DNA of 36,185 nucleotides from Loktanella fryxellensis (GCF_900110065.1 NZ_FOCI01000026.1:1-36185), one strand, 5' to 3'; counted from the stretch's first letter, positions 16,408-25,992 are shown. Program-made: numbers and translations. The notes: generated by a model from the sequence alone, not told the origin.

Positions 16408-17142
16408 ATGATCGACTGGCGCGACGAGGGGGCGGTGTTGCGGGTGCGCCCGCACGGCGAAACCTCGGCCATCGTCGAGGTGTTCACGGCGACGCATGGG
16501 CGTCATGCGGGCGTGGTGCGGGGCGGGATCAGCCGCAGGATCGCGCCGATCCTGCAACCGGGCGCGCAGATCGCCGTGCGCTGGCAGGCGCGTCTGGATG
16601 AAAATATCGGTGCCTTCACAGTCGAGCCGTTGCGCAGCCGGTCGGCTGACGCGATGGGCGACAGGCTGGCTCTGGCGGGGCTGAGCGCGGTTTGCGGCCT
16701 GCTGGCCGTGGTCTTGCCGGAACGCGAGGCGCATCCCCCGCTTTATGACCGGACGGTGCAGTTGCTGGATCTGCTGGGGCAGGGGGCGGTCTGGCCGCTG
16801 GCCTATCTGCGCTGGGAACAGGCCCTGCTGGAGGAGTTGGGCTTCGGCCTCGACCTCAGCGCCTGCGCGGTGCGCGGCGTGAACGAGGATCTGGCCTATG
16901 TCTCGCCCCGGTCGGGGCGGGCGGTCAGCCGCGAGGCGGCGGGCGAATGGGCGGACCGCCTGCTGCCGCTGCCGCCCGTGCTGGCGGGCAAGGGCGATGC
17001 GGGCGCCGCCGACATCGTCGCGGCGCTTGGCACGACGGGGTATTTCATCGAACATCGCCTGCTGCGGTCATTGGGCGGCGGCGGTCTGCCTGCCGCGCGG
17101 GCGCGCCTGCTGGAGGCGATCGTGCGGTCCGAGGCGGGCTGA
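16408..17142 (+). CDS. recO: DNA repair protein RecO
   Basis: RecO loads RecA in the RecFOR recombination pathway. The 244-residue protein has the N-terminal OB-fold start [37 protein letters not shown] and the helical C-terminal part with [22 protein letters not shown]. The family zinc-finger cysteines are reduced here: only a single cysteine (in LSACAV) is visible where many homologues have several, which seems usual in alphaproteobacteria. It ends the housekeeping run; the MFS gene begins 57 bases later. Confidence 0.94.
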   Translation: MIDWRDEGAVLRVRPHGETSAIVEVFTATHGRHAGVVRGGISRRIAPILQPGAQIAVRWQARLDENIGAFTVEPLRSRSADAMGDRLALAGLSAVCGLLAVVLPEREAHPPLYDRTVQLLDLLGQGAVWPLAYLRWEQALLEELGFGLDLSACAVRGVNEDLAYVSPRSGRAVSREAAGEWADRLLPLPPVLAGKGDAGAADIVAALGTTGYFIEHRLLRSLGGGGLPAARARLLEAIVRSEAG

Positions 17143-17199
17143 CGGCGGCGCGTTCCTGCCGAGGCTGTTGTCGCCGGGGATTGCGGGGGATGCGGCATC

Positions 17200-18462
17200 G
17201 TGTCACGACCCGTTCATCCCACGCAAAGTGTCCGCCCGATGATCGCGCCGCGCGCCCCCCTGTATCTGACCCATGCGCCGACGCCGCAGGTCCGCGATTT
17301 CGCCACGCTTGCGGCGCTGGAGGCCTGCATCCGCGCCATGCTGCTGTCGGTCATGCCGCTGGTGATCTACCGCGCTTACGGCGATGCGGGGACGGTCAGC
17401 CTGATCTATCTGCTGGTCGGCGTCGGGTCGATGATCTGCGGGCTGATGGTGCCCTATGTCGGCCGGCTGGTACCGCGGCGCTGGATGCTGACGCTGGCCT
17501 GCGGGTTCTACCTTGCAGGCGCGGTGCTGGCTCTGACCACCGGGCCGCAGGCAAAGGCGCTGGTGCTGCTGTTCAACGCGGTGGGCACGGTGACGTTCAC
17601 CGTCTGCCTGAACGCCTATGTGCTGGATTACATCGCCCGTCTGGATCTGGGGCGCAACGAATCGACCCGTATGGTCTATAGCGCGGTGCCGTGGTCGGTG
17701 GGCCCGGTCCTGGGGGTGACGCTGTTGGACTGGTGGGCGCCCGCGCCGTTCCTGCTGGCGGGCGCGTTCGCGCTGATCCTGCTGGCGATGTTCTGGCGGT
17801 TGCGGCTGGGCGACGGGCGGCAGATCGCGCGGGCGCAGGCCCCGGCGCCCAATCCGCTGGCCTACCTCGGGCGGTTCGCGGCGCAGCCACGGCTGATCGC
17901 GGGCTGGTTCTTTGCCGTGATGCGGTCGTGCGGCTGGTGGGTCTATATCGTCTATCTGCCGATCTTCTGCATCGAGGCAGGGCTCGGCCCGCTGGTCGGT
18001 GCCGCAGCGCTGAGCCTGAGCAACGCGATGCTGTTCACCACGCCGCTGATGATGCGCCGGGTGCGCCGGGTGGGCGTGCGCAAATCGGTGCGGATCGGGT
18101 TCGGCTGGGCGGGGTGTTTGTTCGCCACGGGCTTTGCGCTGTCGCATTGGCCGTGGGCGGCAGTGGCCTGCATCATGGCAGGCTCGGTCGGTTTGGTGCT
18201 GCTGGACGTGTGCGGCGGTCTGCCGTTCCTGATGTCCGTGCGCCCGGCAGAACGGACGGACATGGTCGCCGTCTATGCCACGTTCCGCGATGCGTCTGGC
18301 ATCGCCACGCCAGCGGCGGCGTCGGTCGTGCTGCTGGTCCTGCCGGTCGCGGGCCTGTTCGCTGTCTGCGGGGCGGGCATGGCGGTGGGCTGGCTGGTGG
18401 CGGGGCGTCTGCATCCCCGCCTCGGCCTGCCGCGGCTCAGTCCAGCAGGCGCCGCGCGATGA
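17200..18462 (+). CDS. MFS transporter
   Basis: The 420-residue protein has about twelve membrane segments in two halves, and the cytoplasmic loop after the second helix reads VGRLVPRRWML, a degenerate version of the family G-x-x-x-D-R-x-x-R-R motif. No substrate can be read from it. I chose the GTG at 17200 because GGGGGA lies 9 bases upstream; the ATG at 17239 has no visible ribosome binding site. Its 3' end overlaps the convergent mcd gene by 26 bases. Confidence 0.82.
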   Translation: MSRPVHPTQSVRPMIAPRAPLYLTHAPTPQVRDFATLAALEACIRAMLLSVMPLVIYRAYGDAGTVSLIYLLVGVGSMICGLMVPYVGRLVPRRWMLTLACGFYLAGAVLALTTGPQAKALVLLFNAVGTVTFTVCLNAYVLDYIARLDLGRNESTRMVYSAVPWSVGPVLGVTLLDWWAPAPFLLAGAFALILLAMFWRLRLGDGRQIARAQAPAPNPLAYLGRFAAQPRLIAGWFFAVMRSCGWWVYIVYLPIFCIEAGLGPLVGAAALSLSNAMLFTTPLMMRRVRRVGVRKSVRIGFGWAGCLFATGFALSHWPWAAVACIMAGSVGLVLLDVCGGLPFLMSVRPAERTDMVAVYATFRDASGIATPAAASVVLLVLPVAGLFAVCGAGMAVGWLVAGRLHPRLGLPRLSPAGAAR

Positions 18463-20134
18463 CCTGCGCCTGAATCTCTGCGGCGCCTTCGAAGATGTTC
18501 AGGATGCGGGCATCGCACAGGATGCGGCTGATCTTGTATTCCAGCGCGAAGCCATTGCCGCCGTGGATCTGCAACGCGTTGTCGGCACAGGCCCATGCCA
18601 CCCGCGCACCCAAGAGCTTGGCCATCCCCGCTTCCAGATCGCAACGCCGCTCGGCGTCCTTTTCCTGCGCGCTGAAGTAGGTCAGTTGACGCGCCACCAT
18701 GATCTCGACCGCCATCATGGCAAGTTTGCCCGACACGCGGGGAAAGGCCGCGAGCGGTTGGCCGAACTGCTTGCGATCCTGCGCATAGCGCATCCCCTCG
18801 TCCAGCGCCGACTGCGCCACACCGATAGCGCGGGCGGCGGTCTGGATGCGGGCGGACTCGAAGGTCTGCATGAGCTGCTTGAAACCGCGGCCCGTCTCGC
18901 CGCCCAGCAGGTTCTCGCCCTTCACGCCGAAGCCGTCGAAGGCGAGCTCGTATTCCTTCATGCCGCGATAGCCGAGGACCTCGATCTCTCCACCCGTAAT
19001 CCCTGCATCGGGAAACGGCGCATCGTCCGTGCCGGGGGTCTTTTCTGCCAGAAACATCGACAACCCGCGATAGTCGGTGGTGTCCGGGTCGGTGCGGGCC
19101 AGCACGGTCATGACATGTGTGCGGGCCGCGTGGGTGATCCAGGTCTTGTTGCCGGTGATCTGCCAATCGGCGCCGTCGCGGGTGGCGCGCGTGCGCAGCG
19201 CACCCAGATCGGACCCGGTATTGGGTTCGGTAAAGACGGCGGTCGGCAGGATTTCACCGCTCGCCAGCTTCGGCAGCCAATGCGCCTTTTGCGCGTCGGT
19301 GCCGCCGCACAGGATCAGCTCTGCCGCGATTTCTGACCGGGTGCCAAGTGATCCGACCCCGATGTAGCCGCGCGACAACTCTTCGGACACCACGCACATG
19401 GCGGATTTCGACAGGCCGAAGCCGCCGAACGCCTCCGGGATGGTCAGGCCGAAGACGCCGAGTTCGGCCATCTCGTCGATGATCTCCATCGGGATGAGGT
19501 CGTCGCGCAGGTGCCAGCCGTGGGCGTGGGGTTCGACCCGCTCGCGGCTGAAGCGGCGGAACTGGTCGCGGATCATCTCGAGCTCTTCGTCGAGGCCGCT
19601 GACCCCCACGGTCAGGTCGGCGCTGCGGTCCTGCATCAGGGACGCCAGACGGGTGCGGGCATCCTGGGTGTTGCCGTGGGCGATCAGGGTGGCAGGGGCA
19701 CCGCTGGCGAATGGCGCAAGGTCGGCAGCGGTCAGGCCCAGGTCGCTGGCGCGCAGCACCTCTGTCTGGTTCATCGGGATGCCGCCCACAATCTGTGCGA
19801 GGTATTCGCCGAACGCGATCTGGTGGATCAGGTGTTCCACCGCGCCGAACGTGCCGGCGGTGGTCAGACGGTCGGCCCAGCCCTGCATCTGGTGCAGCGC
19901 CTGATGATAGGTGGCCAACCACGCCAGCCCGTGGGCGGCGGTCTGGTGCGTGTCGATCAGCCTGGCGGACACGCGGCCACCTTCGGTCACACGGGCCGCG
20001 ACGCTGGCCTTGGCAGCGGCCAGCAGGGCATCGACGGCTGGCAGACTGTCGCGGGTCAGATCGCACAGGTCGGACAGAAGCGGGCCTGTCAGCAAAGGAC
20101 CATCGGTGATCGGTGTCTGTCCGTCGTAGGCCAT
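18437..20134 (-). CDS. mcd: acyl-CoA dehydrogenase with N-terminal extension, probable (2S)-methylsuccinyl-CoA dehydrogenase
   Basis: The 565-residue protein has an acyl-CoA dehydrogenase core from about residue 180 to the end: FAD/substrate regions FTEPNTGSDLGALRTRA and WITGNKTWITHA-type (WQITGNKTWITHAAR), DRKQFGQPL, and the base-containing motif IFEGAAEIQAQVIARRLLD with the catalytic glutamate about E549. The first 170-180 residues are an extra helical domain absent from ordinary 380-residue enzymes. That extension, with methylsuccinyl-type core sequence, is characteristic of Mcd, which oxidises methylsuccinyl-CoA to mesaconyl-CoA in the ethylmalonyl-CoA pathway and passes electrons to ETF. 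etfAB is in the same window. AGGA precedes the ATG. The assignment rests on family resemblance, not a test. Confidence 0.8.
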   Translation of the reverse strand: MAYDGQTPITDGPLLTGPLLSDLCDLTRDSLPAVDALLAAAKASVAARVTEGGRVSARLIDTHQTAAHGLAWLATYHQALHQMQGWADRLTTAGTFGAVEHLIHQIAFGEYLAQIVGGIPMNQTEVLRASDLGLTAADLAPFASGAPATLIAHGNTQDARTRLASLMQDRSADLTVGVSGLDEELEMIRDQFRRFSRERVEPHAHGWHLRDDLIPMEIIDEMAELGVFGLTIPEAFGGFGLSKSAMCVVSEELSRGYIGVGSLGTRSEIAAELILCGGTDAQKAHWLPKLASGEILPTAVFTEPNTGSDLGALRTRATRDGADWQITGNKTWITHAARTHVMTVLARTDPDTTDYRGLSMFLAEKTPGTDDAPFPDAGITGGEIEVLGYRGMKEYELAFDGFGVKGENLLGGETGRGFKQLMQTFESARIQTAARAIGVAQSALDEGMRYAQDRKQFGQPLAAFPRVSGKLAMMAVEIMVARQLTYFSAQEKDAERRCDLEAGMAKLLGARVAWACADNALQIHGGNGFALEYKISRILCDARILNIFEGAAEIQAQVIARRLLD

Positions 20135-20190
20135 GAACGAATCCTATCTGGTATGCAGACGCAGAGATAAGGTGTTCGCAGTTGCAGCGC

Positions 20191-20214
20191 AATATTCATG
20201 CGTCAGAATATTCA
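20191..20214. repeat. paired AATATTCA direct repeats in the mcd/TauE divergent region
   Basis: AATATTCA occurs at 20191-20198 and 20207-20214, 16 bases apart, in an otherwise GC-rich intergenic region between divergent mcd and TauE/SafE genes. It may be an operator for a regulator of either gene. Confidence 0.3.
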
Positions 20215-20285
20215 GCGGATTACGAAAATATCGCGGCGGATTTGCGATGGTGGCGGCTGCCCCGATGGCGCAGAACGGCGGCATG

Positions 20286-21056
20286 ATGACCGATATCCTG
20301 ACCGTCCTGCCTCTGCCGCTCTTGCTGTTCGCCTGCGCCGTGACGCTGGTGGGCGGGTTCATCAAAGGCGCGGTGGGGTTCGCCCTGCCGCTGATCATGT
20401 TGTCCGGCATGGGCATCCTGATCGAACCGCAGACGGTGGTTGCCGCCATGATCCTGCCCGTCGTGCTAAGCAACGTGTGGCAGATCGCCCGGTCGGGGCT
20501 GGGACCCGCGCGCGATGCGGTGGCGGTGCACTGGCGCTATCTGGTCATCGTGTGCGTGATGATCCTGATCTCGGCACAGTTCCTGACGGCGATCCCGATG
20601 GATGCGCTTTTCGTCATCCTCGGCGTGCCGGTGGTCGCGATCTGCGTGGTGCAGGTGCTGGGATGGACGCCACGGATCAGCCAACGGTGGCACCGTCCGA
20701 CCGAAGTGGGTGCCGGACTGCTGGCAGGCGGGTTGGGCGGTCTGTCGGGGACGTGGGGGCCGCCGACCGTGCTGTATCTGCTGGCCCTCGACATACCGCG
20801 GGCGCAGCAAATGGCGGTGCAGGGTGTCGTCTATGGTCTGGGGTCGGTGATGCTGTTGATCGGGCACCTGCAATCGGGCGTGCTGGATGCGCGGACGCTG
20901 CAGGTGTCGGCGCTGCTGGTGGTGCCGACGTTCCTTGGCATGGCGGTCGGCTTCCGGCTGGGCGACCGCTTCGATCAGGAAAGGTTCCGGCGCGTCACGC
21001 TGCTGGTCCTGATCGTGGCGGGTGCGAACCTGATCCGCCGCGGTCTGATGGGCTGA
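20286..21056 (+). CDS. sulfite exporter TauE/SafE family permease
   Basis: The 256-residue hydrophobic protein has about eight membrane helices and the TauE/SafE signatures LVGGFIKGAVGFALPLIML near the N-terminus and a matching repeat GLLAGGLGGLSGTWGPPTVLYL in the second half. Members export sulfite, sulfoacetate or other small anions, but many are uncharacterised. The start is uncertain: ATGs at 20283 and 20286 are adjacent, and one at 20247 has GGCGGA 6 bases upstream and would add 13 residues. It is divergent from mcd and ends 3 bases from the stop of the convergent DUF3859 gene. Confidence 0.85.
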   Translation: MTDILTVLPLPLLLFACAVTLVGGFIKGAVGFALPLIMLSGMGILIEPQTVVAAMILPVVLSNVWQIARSGLGPARDAVAVHWRYLVIVCVMILISAQFLTAIPMDALFVILGVPVVAICVVQVLGWTPRISQRWHRPTEVGAGLLAGGLGGLSGTWGPPTVLYLLALDIPRAQQMAVQGVVYGLGSVMLLIGHLQSGVLDARTLQVSALLVVPTFLGMAVGFRLGDRFDQERFRRVTLLVLIVAGANLIRRGLMG

Positions 21057-21059
21057 GAC

Positions 21060-21593
21060 CTAAGAGAGCAGTTCCTCGAACCCGCAGACACGTGCCAGGT
21101 CAGGCGCGGCCTGTGGGGCCACCACGTCGAAGCTGGTGGTGAACAGGATTTCGCCGTCCTTTTCCGCCTGCATCTGCCACGGGCCCTGCACCAGTTCGTA
21201 ATCGAAATCGAACTGATAGAAGGTCAGCGACGGCGCCGTGCCGTCGATCCGGGTCTGAAAGCTTTGCGTGGTCGCGGCGGTCGGACCCATCGGCGGATGG
21301 GTCACGGTGATCGTCACGTCCTGAAGGCCGAAAGGGTCGGTCGCCATGCTCTTGATGCCGAACCCGATGCCGATCACCGCAGGCACCCGCTGCGACGGCG
21401 ACACGAAGGGGGGCTCATCCTCGATCAGATGGGTGGTGCCGGCCAGCGTGCCGGGCGCGGGGGTCGAGCCGACGGTCGGCGGCGGACAGATCACCCCCGC
21501 CTCGAGGCTGGCAATGGCAGCCGACATCGTGTCGGCCTGCGCCACAGCGGTGATGGGCGAAAGAGCGGCAAGGAGGGTGATCGTCATGCGCAT
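21060..21593 (-). CDS. secreted DUF3859 domain protein
   Basis: The 177-residue protein has a signal peptide (MRMTITLLAALSPITAVAQA, cleavage after AQA around residue 20). The rest is a DUF3859 beta-rich domain: APGTLAGTTHLIEDEPPFVSPSQRVPAVIGIGFGIK, VTVTHPPMGP, and YQFDFDYELVQGPWQMQAEKDGEILFTTSFDVV. It has two cysteines (near residues 36 and 171) that could form a disulfide. Likely periplasmic; the function of the family is unknown. It lies divergent from chvI with 219 bases between. Confidence 0.8.
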   Translation of the reverse strand: MRMTITLLAALSPITAVAQADTMSAAIASLEAGVICPPPTVGSTPAPGTLAGTTHLIEDEPPFVSPSQRVPAVIGIGFGIKSMATDPFGLQDVTITVTHPPMGPTAATTQSFQTRIDGTAPSLTFYQFDFDYELVQGPWQMQAEKDGEILFTTSFDVVAPQAAPDLARVCGFEELLS

Positions 21594-21812
21594 AGCAGAA
21601 GACTAGCTTGCGCAGCGTACAATGTCAGCGTCATTCTGTGGAGGACGGGAAGACGGCAGTGACTGGCTGTTAAGCGGTCGTTGCCGTTTTGTGGCGCAAA
21701 TAAGGCACGGATCGGGGTTCGATTCGCAAGGTGGCTTGATTCGTAGCCGCAAAGCAAAGATTGATCTGGGAAAAAGCAGTCAATAACAACAATGAGCAGT
21801 AGGGGAAAACCC

Positions 21813-22514
21813 ATGTCTAAAATCGCGTTGGTGGACGACGACCGGAACATTCTGACATCCGTGTCGATGACGCTCGAGGCCGAAGGGTTCGAGGTCGAGA
21901 CCTATAACGACGGGCAGGCGGCACTCGATGCCTTCAACAAGCGGATGCCCGACATGGCCGTGCTGGACATCAAGATGCCGCGCATGGACGGCATGGATCT
22001 GCTGCAGCGCCTGCGGCAGAAAAGCTCGATGCCGGTGATCTTCCTGACCTCCAAAGACGACGAGATCGACGAGGTGCTGGGCCTGCGCATGGGCGCCGAC
22101 GATTATGTGAAGAAGCCGTTCAGTCAGCGCCTTCTGGTGGAGCGCATCCGTGCGCTGCTGCGGCGTCAGGACGTCATCGGCGGCGAGGTCGTGGAGGAGA
22201 CCGAAGAGAACAAGGTGATGATCCGCGGTGACCTGACGATGGACCCGCTGCGTCATGCGGTGACGTGGAAGGGCAACGACGTGTCCCTGACCGTGACCGA
22301 ATTCCTGCTGTTGCAGGCTCTGGCACAGCGTCCCGGGTTCGTGAAATCGCGCGATCAGTTGATGGATGTGGCCTATGACGACCAGATCTATGTCGATGAC
22401 CGCACCATCGACAGCCACATCAAGCGGTTGCGCAAGAAGATGCGTCAGGCGGACGACGCGTTTTCCGCGATCGAGACGCTGTATGGCATCGGCTATCGCT
22501 ACAACGAAGCCTGA
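21813..22514 (+). CDS. chvI: response regulator, OmpR family, ChvI type
   Basis: The 233-residue protein has a receiver domain (1-120) with the acidic pocket VDDD (residues 7-10), the phospho-acceptor D52 in [11 protein letters not shown] and the lysine in DYVKKPFS, followed by a winged-helix DNA-binding domain ([33 protein letters not shown]...[14 protein letters not shown]...YGIGYRY). I chose [10 protein letters not shown] because AGGGG lies just upstream; an in-frame ATG 7 codons earlier is less likely. With ChvG it forms the alphaproteobacterial envelope/acid stress system (ExoS-ChvI, BvrS-BvrR in relatives). chvG follows after 2 bases. Confidence 0.93.
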   Translation: MSKIALVDDDRNILTSVSMTLEAEGFEVETYNDGQAALDAFNKRMPDMAVLDIKMPRMDGMDLLQRLRQKSSMPVIFLTSKDDEIDEVLGLRMGADDYVKKPFSQRLLVERIRALLRRQDVIGGEVVEETEENKVMIRGDLTMDPLRHAVTWKGNDVSLTVTEFLLLQALAQRPGFVKSRDQLMDVAYDDQIYVDDRTIDSHIKRLRKKMRQADDAFSAIETLYGIGYRYNEA

Positions 22515-22516
22515 CC

Positions 22517-24253
22517 ATGGCCGACGCCGCCCGCCACATCGACGTGCGCGATCTGAACTCCGTCCGGCGGGCCGCGCGGAACGAACCTGAACTCGTGCTG
22601 GGCGACGACTGGGTCGCCCCGCAGTCGGCCAGCGAACAGGAACTGATGCGCATGCGCAAGGCGCGGCGACTGGTCAACCTGCGGTCCTCGCCCATCGCGC
22701 GCAAGATCATCATGTTCAACCTGCTGGCGATGATCCTGCTGGTGGCGGGCGTGCTGTATCTGAACCCCTCGCGCGACAACCTCGCGTTCCAGCGGGCGAA
22801 CGGTCTTGTGAACGAGGCGGAGCTGATCGCCGACGTGCTGGAGGCACGGCTGCCGCGCAACGTGCCCGTCGACCTGGCCAGCGGCGACGGCATCGACGTG
22901 GCTGGCATCCTGCGCCAGATGGACCTGCGCGGCGGGATCCGCGTGGACATCTACAGCCCCGCCGGGCAGGTGGTTGCGACCGCCACCGGATCGACGGACG
23001 AGGCGGTGATCGCCGACCTCGTGCAGGACGACAGTGCGACGGCGGTGACGGATGCGCTGGCACGGGCGTGGCTTGCGCTGCGCAGCCTTGTCGTGACCGA
23101 TCCAGGCCCCGTGAGTGACGCCCCGACCCCACTGACCCCGGCGCAGGTGACGGCGGCCATGGGTGCGGGGGCGCTGGTGCAGACGCAGGTCTCGTCGCAG
23201 GGGCCGGCCTTTGTCGTCTCCACCCCGATCGAACAAGGCGGCCGTGCTGTCGGCCTTGTCAGCATCGCCAGCGCTGCCGGCGAACTCGACGCGCTGGTCA
23301 GCCGCGAGCGCGAGCAGGTGTTGCGCCTGTTCGCCGTCAGCATCGCCGTCAGCATCATCCTCAGCCTCGTGCTCGCCTCCACCATCGCTAATCCGCTGGC
23401 CGATCTGGCTGCGGCGGCAGAGATGGGGCGCGACAAGAACGCGCGCAAAATGTCGCCGACACGGGTCCGCATTCCCGACCTGACGGCCCGCCCGGACGAA
23501 ATCGGCCGCTTGTCCGGTGCGCTGCGCGGGATGGTGCAGGCCCTGTACGAGCGCATCGAGGGCAACGAACAGTTCGCCGCCGACGTGGCGCACGAGATCA
23601 AGAACCCCCTCGCATCCCTGCGGTCCGCCGTCGGGTCGCTGCGCATCGTCAAGCGCGAGGATCATCGCGAAAAGCTGCTCGAGGTGATCGAGCATGACGT
23701 GCAGCGTCTCGATCGGCTGGTCAGCGACATCTCGAACGCGTCGCGGCTGGATTCGGAACTGGTCCGCGAGGAGGAGGAGACCTTCGATCTGCTGCGGATG
23801 CTGGGCAACCTCAACGGCTTCCTTGGCAAGGAGGCCGGGGCGAAGGGGGTCGACTACATCTCCGACCTGCCGGACCAGCCGCTGATGGTGCAGGGACTCG
23901 AGGGGCGTCTGGCGCAGGTGTTCGTCAACCTGATCACGAATGCGATCTCGTTCTGCGAGGATGGCGACGCCATCCGTGTCTGGGCGCGCAAGCGTGAGAA
24001 CCGGATCCTGATCGTGGTCGAGGATACCGGGCCGGGCATTCCCGACAGCGCACTGAAGAAGATCTTCACCCGGTTCTATTCGCAACGCCCCGAAGGTCAG
24101 TTCGGCAACAACTCTGGTCTGGGGCTGGCCATCAGCAAGCAGATCGTCGAGGCACATGGCGGCGTGATCTGGGCCGAAAACATCCGCCCCACCGAAGCCG
24201 ACATGACCTCCGACCCACTGGGCGCGCGGTTCGTCGTCGGTCTGCCGGTCTGA
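22517..24253 (+). CDS. chvG: sensor histidine kinase, ChvG type
   Basis: The 578-residue protein has a cytoplasmic N-terminal stretch, a first membrane helix (about 62-82, IIMFNLLAMILLVAGVLYL), a periplasmic sensor region, a second helix (about 270-292), a HAMP region, the phospho-acceptor histidine H359 in ADVAHEIKNPLASL, and an ATPase domain with NLITNAISFC, EDTGPGIP and SGLGLAISKQIVEAHGG. It phosphorylates ChvI in response to envelope or acid stress; in rhizobia it is held inactive by periplasmic ExoR, for which I see no gene here. The order chvI-chvG-hprK-rapZ is the usual alphaproteobacterial one. Confidence 0.92.
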   Translation: MADAARHIDVRDLNSVRRAARNEPELVLGDDWVAPQSASEQELMRMRKARRLVNLRSSPIARKIIMFNLLAMILLVAGVLYLNPSRDNLAFQRANGLVNEAELIADVLEARLPRNVPVDLASGDGIDVAGILRQMDLRGGIRVDIYSPAGQVVATATGSTDEAVIADLVQDDSATAVTDALARAWLALRSLVVTDPGPVSDAPTPLTPAQVTAAMGAGALVQTQVSSQGPAFVVSTPIEQGGRAVGLVSIASAAGELDALVSREREQVLRLFAVSIAVSIILSLVLASTIANPLADLAAAAEMGRDKNARKMSPTRVRIPDLTARPDEIGRLSGALRGMVQALYERIEGNEQFAADVAHEIKNPLASLRSAVGSLRIVKREDHREKLLEVIEHDVQRLDRLVSDISNASRLDSELVREEEETFDLLRMLGNLNGFLGKEAGAKGVDYISDLPDQPLMVQGLEGRLAQVFVNLITNAISFCEDGDAIRVWARKRENRILIVVEDTGPGIPDSALKKIFTRFYSQRPEGQFGNNSGLGLAISKQIVEAHGGVIWAENIRPTEADMTSDPLGARFVVGLPV

Positions 24254-24256
24254 CCC

Positions 24257-24679
24257 ATGGGCGACACGATCACGTTGCACGGGACGGCCGTGGCATTGGA
24301 CGGACGGGCCGTGTTGATCCGCGGCCGGTCCGGCACCGGCAAATCCGCGCTCGCGCTGCAACTTATCGCACTGGGCGCCATGCTGATCGCCGATGATCAG
24401 GTCGTGCTGACCCGGCGCGGCGATGACGTGATCGCCAGTTGCCCTCCTGCCTTGCGGGGAGTGATCGAAGCGCGCGGGATGGGGATATTGCGGGCGCGAC
24501 CCACCGGTCCCGCGCCATTGGCCTGTGTCGTCGATCTCGACACGACAGAGGTGGCGCGTCTGCCCGAGTGGCACAGCATCACACTGGTGGGATGCGCCGT
24601 CCCCTTGTTTCAAAAGCCGCCGTACATAGATCTGGCAGCCGCCCTGATGATCTATCTGCGCGGCGGACGGAGTGCTTGA
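24257..24679 (+). CDS. hprK: HPr kinase/phosphorylase, short alphaproteobacterial form
   Basis: The 140-residue protein is the C-terminal kinase domain only; the N-terminal domain found in Firmicutes enzymes is absent, as is usual in alphaproteobacteria. It carries the P-loop RGRSGTGKS (residues 22-30), the following [11 protein letters not shown] stretch with acidic residues, and the [10 protein letters not shown] motif. It would phosphorylate HPr on the serine (S45 of the HPr encoded 1.3 kb downstream). It starts 3 bases after chvG, and its TGA overlaps the rapZ ATG by one base. Confidence 0.92.
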   Translation: MGDTITLHGTAVALDGRAVLIRGRSGTGKSALALQLIALGAMLIADDQVVLTRRGDDVIASCPPALRGVIEARGMGILRARPTGPAPLACVVDLDTTEVARLPEWHSITLVGCAVPLFQKPPYIDLAAALMIYLRGGRSA

Positions 24680-25602
24680 TGACATCCGAACCGGGTCCGA
24701 CCCAAGACGATCTGGGCGCACGTATCCTGCTGGTTACCGGCCCGTCCGGGGCTGGCCGGTCCACGGCGATCAACGCGTTGGAGGATCTGGGGTTCGAGGT
24801 CATCGACAATTTGCCGTTGTCGCTGCTGCCGCGCCTTCTCGACGGGCCGACCAGCGGGCCGCTGGCGCTGGGCCTCGACGTGCGCAACCGCGACTTCAGC
24901 ACGCAGGCGCTGATTCTGGCCATCGACGGGCTGATGCAGCGGATGGGGCGCGGGGCCCAGGTCCTGTTCCTCGAGGCGGATGACGATACGCTGATCCGGC
25001 GCTACTCCGAGACGCGACGTCATCACCCTCTGGCACCCGCCGCCCCGCCGCTCGTCGGCATCGCGGCGGAAAAGGCCCTGCTGGCGCCGATCCGCGCGCG
25101 CGCGGACGTGCTGCTCGACACCTCCGACCTCAGTCCCCACGATCTGCGCGGCGAGATCGAGCGCATCTTTGCCACCGGTGACGGCAAGGTGCTGGGGGTT
25201 TCGGTACAGTCGTTTTCCTACAAGCGCGGCTTGCCGCGCGGCCTCGACATGGTGTTCGACTGCCGTTTCCTGCGCAATCCGCACTGGGATGCCGCCTTGC
25301 GCGCACGCGACGGGCGCGATGGCGCAGTGGCCGCCTATGTCGCCGAGGACGAGCGGTTTGCGCCGTTCCTCGAGCAGATCAAGGCGCTGATCGATTTGGT
25401 GCTGCCGGCGCACAAGCTGGAGGGGCGGGCCCATCTGGCGATCGGGTTCGGTTGCACGGGCGGGCGGCATCGGTCGGTCGCCATGGCCGAAAGGCTGGCG
25501 GCTGGCCTTGCGCAGGACGGCTGGCACGTGTCTAAACGACATCGGGAACTGGAGCGCGGCGACGGGATGCAGGCCGGCGACACACGGGGACAGAACGCTT
25601 GA
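24679..25602 (+). CDS. rapZ: RNase adapter protein RapZ (UPF0042 nucleotide-binding protein)
   Basis: The 307-residue protein has a P-loop GPSGAGRST (residues 21-29, with arginine at the usual lysine position), [12 protein letters not shown], the [26 protein letters not shown] block and the C-terminal [20 protein letters not shown]. In E. coli RapZ guides RNase E to the GlmZ small RNA and senses glucosamine-6-phosphate; in alphaproteobacteria its target is unknown. It starts at an ATG overlapping the hprK stop and its own stop overlaps the TTG start of the EIIA gene. Confidence 0.93.
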   Translation: MTSEPGPTQDDLGARILLVTGPSGAGRSTAINALEDLGFEVIDNLPLSLLPRLLDGPTSGPLALGLDVRNRDFSTQALILAIDGLMQRMGRGAQVLFLEADDDTLIRRYSETRRHHPLAPAAPPLVGIAAEKALLAPIRARADVLLDTSDLSPHDLRGEIERIFATGDGKVLGVSVQSFSYKRGLPRGLDMVFDCRFLRNPHWDAALRARDGRDGAVAAYVAEDERFAPFLEQIKALIDLVLPAHKLEGRAHLAIGFGCTGGRHRSVAMAERLAAGLAQDGWHVSKRHRELERGDGMQAGDTRGQNA

Positions 25603-25991
25603 TCGGTATCGTCATCGTCGCGCACGGCAATCTTGCCCGTGAATACCTGTCGGCGGTCGAGCATGTCGTGGGACAGCAGGACGGCATCCGCGCCATCGCC
25701 ATCGCCCCGGACGACGACCGCAGCAGCAAGCAGGCCGAAATCTGCGACGCGGCGGATGCGGTCGACGTGGGCGATGGCGTCGTGATCGTCACCGACATGT
25801 TCGGCGGCTCGCCCAGCAATCTGAGCCTGCGGGCCTGCAGTCCCGCCAACCGCCGCATCCTGTACGGGGCGAACCTGCCGATGCTGATCAAGCTGGCCAA
25901 ATCGCGGGGCAAGTCGGTGCCGGACGCCGTCACGGCTGCAATCGACGCAGCGCACCGCTATATCAACTCTCATAGCGTCGGACCGCAATAA
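25599..25991 (+). CDS. PTS system EIIA component, mannose family
   Basis: The 130-residue protein starts at a TTG overlapping the rapZ stop (TTGA) and reads (L)[16 protein letters not shown]. The phosphoryl-accepting histidine is H9 in VAHGN. Later [12 protein letters not shown] and NLPMLIKL are the typical EIIA-Man sequences. No EIIB/IIC/IID sugar permease genes are present, so it probably has a regulatory role in a PTS phosphorelay with HPr, which follows after 1 base. Confidence 0.92.
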   Translation: MIGIVIVAHGNLAREYLSAVEHVVGQQDGIRAIAIAPDDDRSSKQAEICDAADAVDVGDGVVIVTDMFGGSPSNLSLRACSPANRRILYGANLPMLIKLAKSRGKSVPDAVTAAIDAAHRYINSHSVGPQ

Positions 25992-25992
25992 G

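Noticed and set aside
20133-20285. Longer N-terminus for the TauE/SafE protein from 20133
   Set aside because: It overlaps the mcd start codon region, has no ribosome binding site, and the extra residues are not hydrophobic or family-like.
21700-21740. GGTTCGATTC resembling a tRNA T arm upstream of chvI
   Set aside because: The five bases on either side do not pair and no D arm, anticodon arm or acceptor stem can be built around it.
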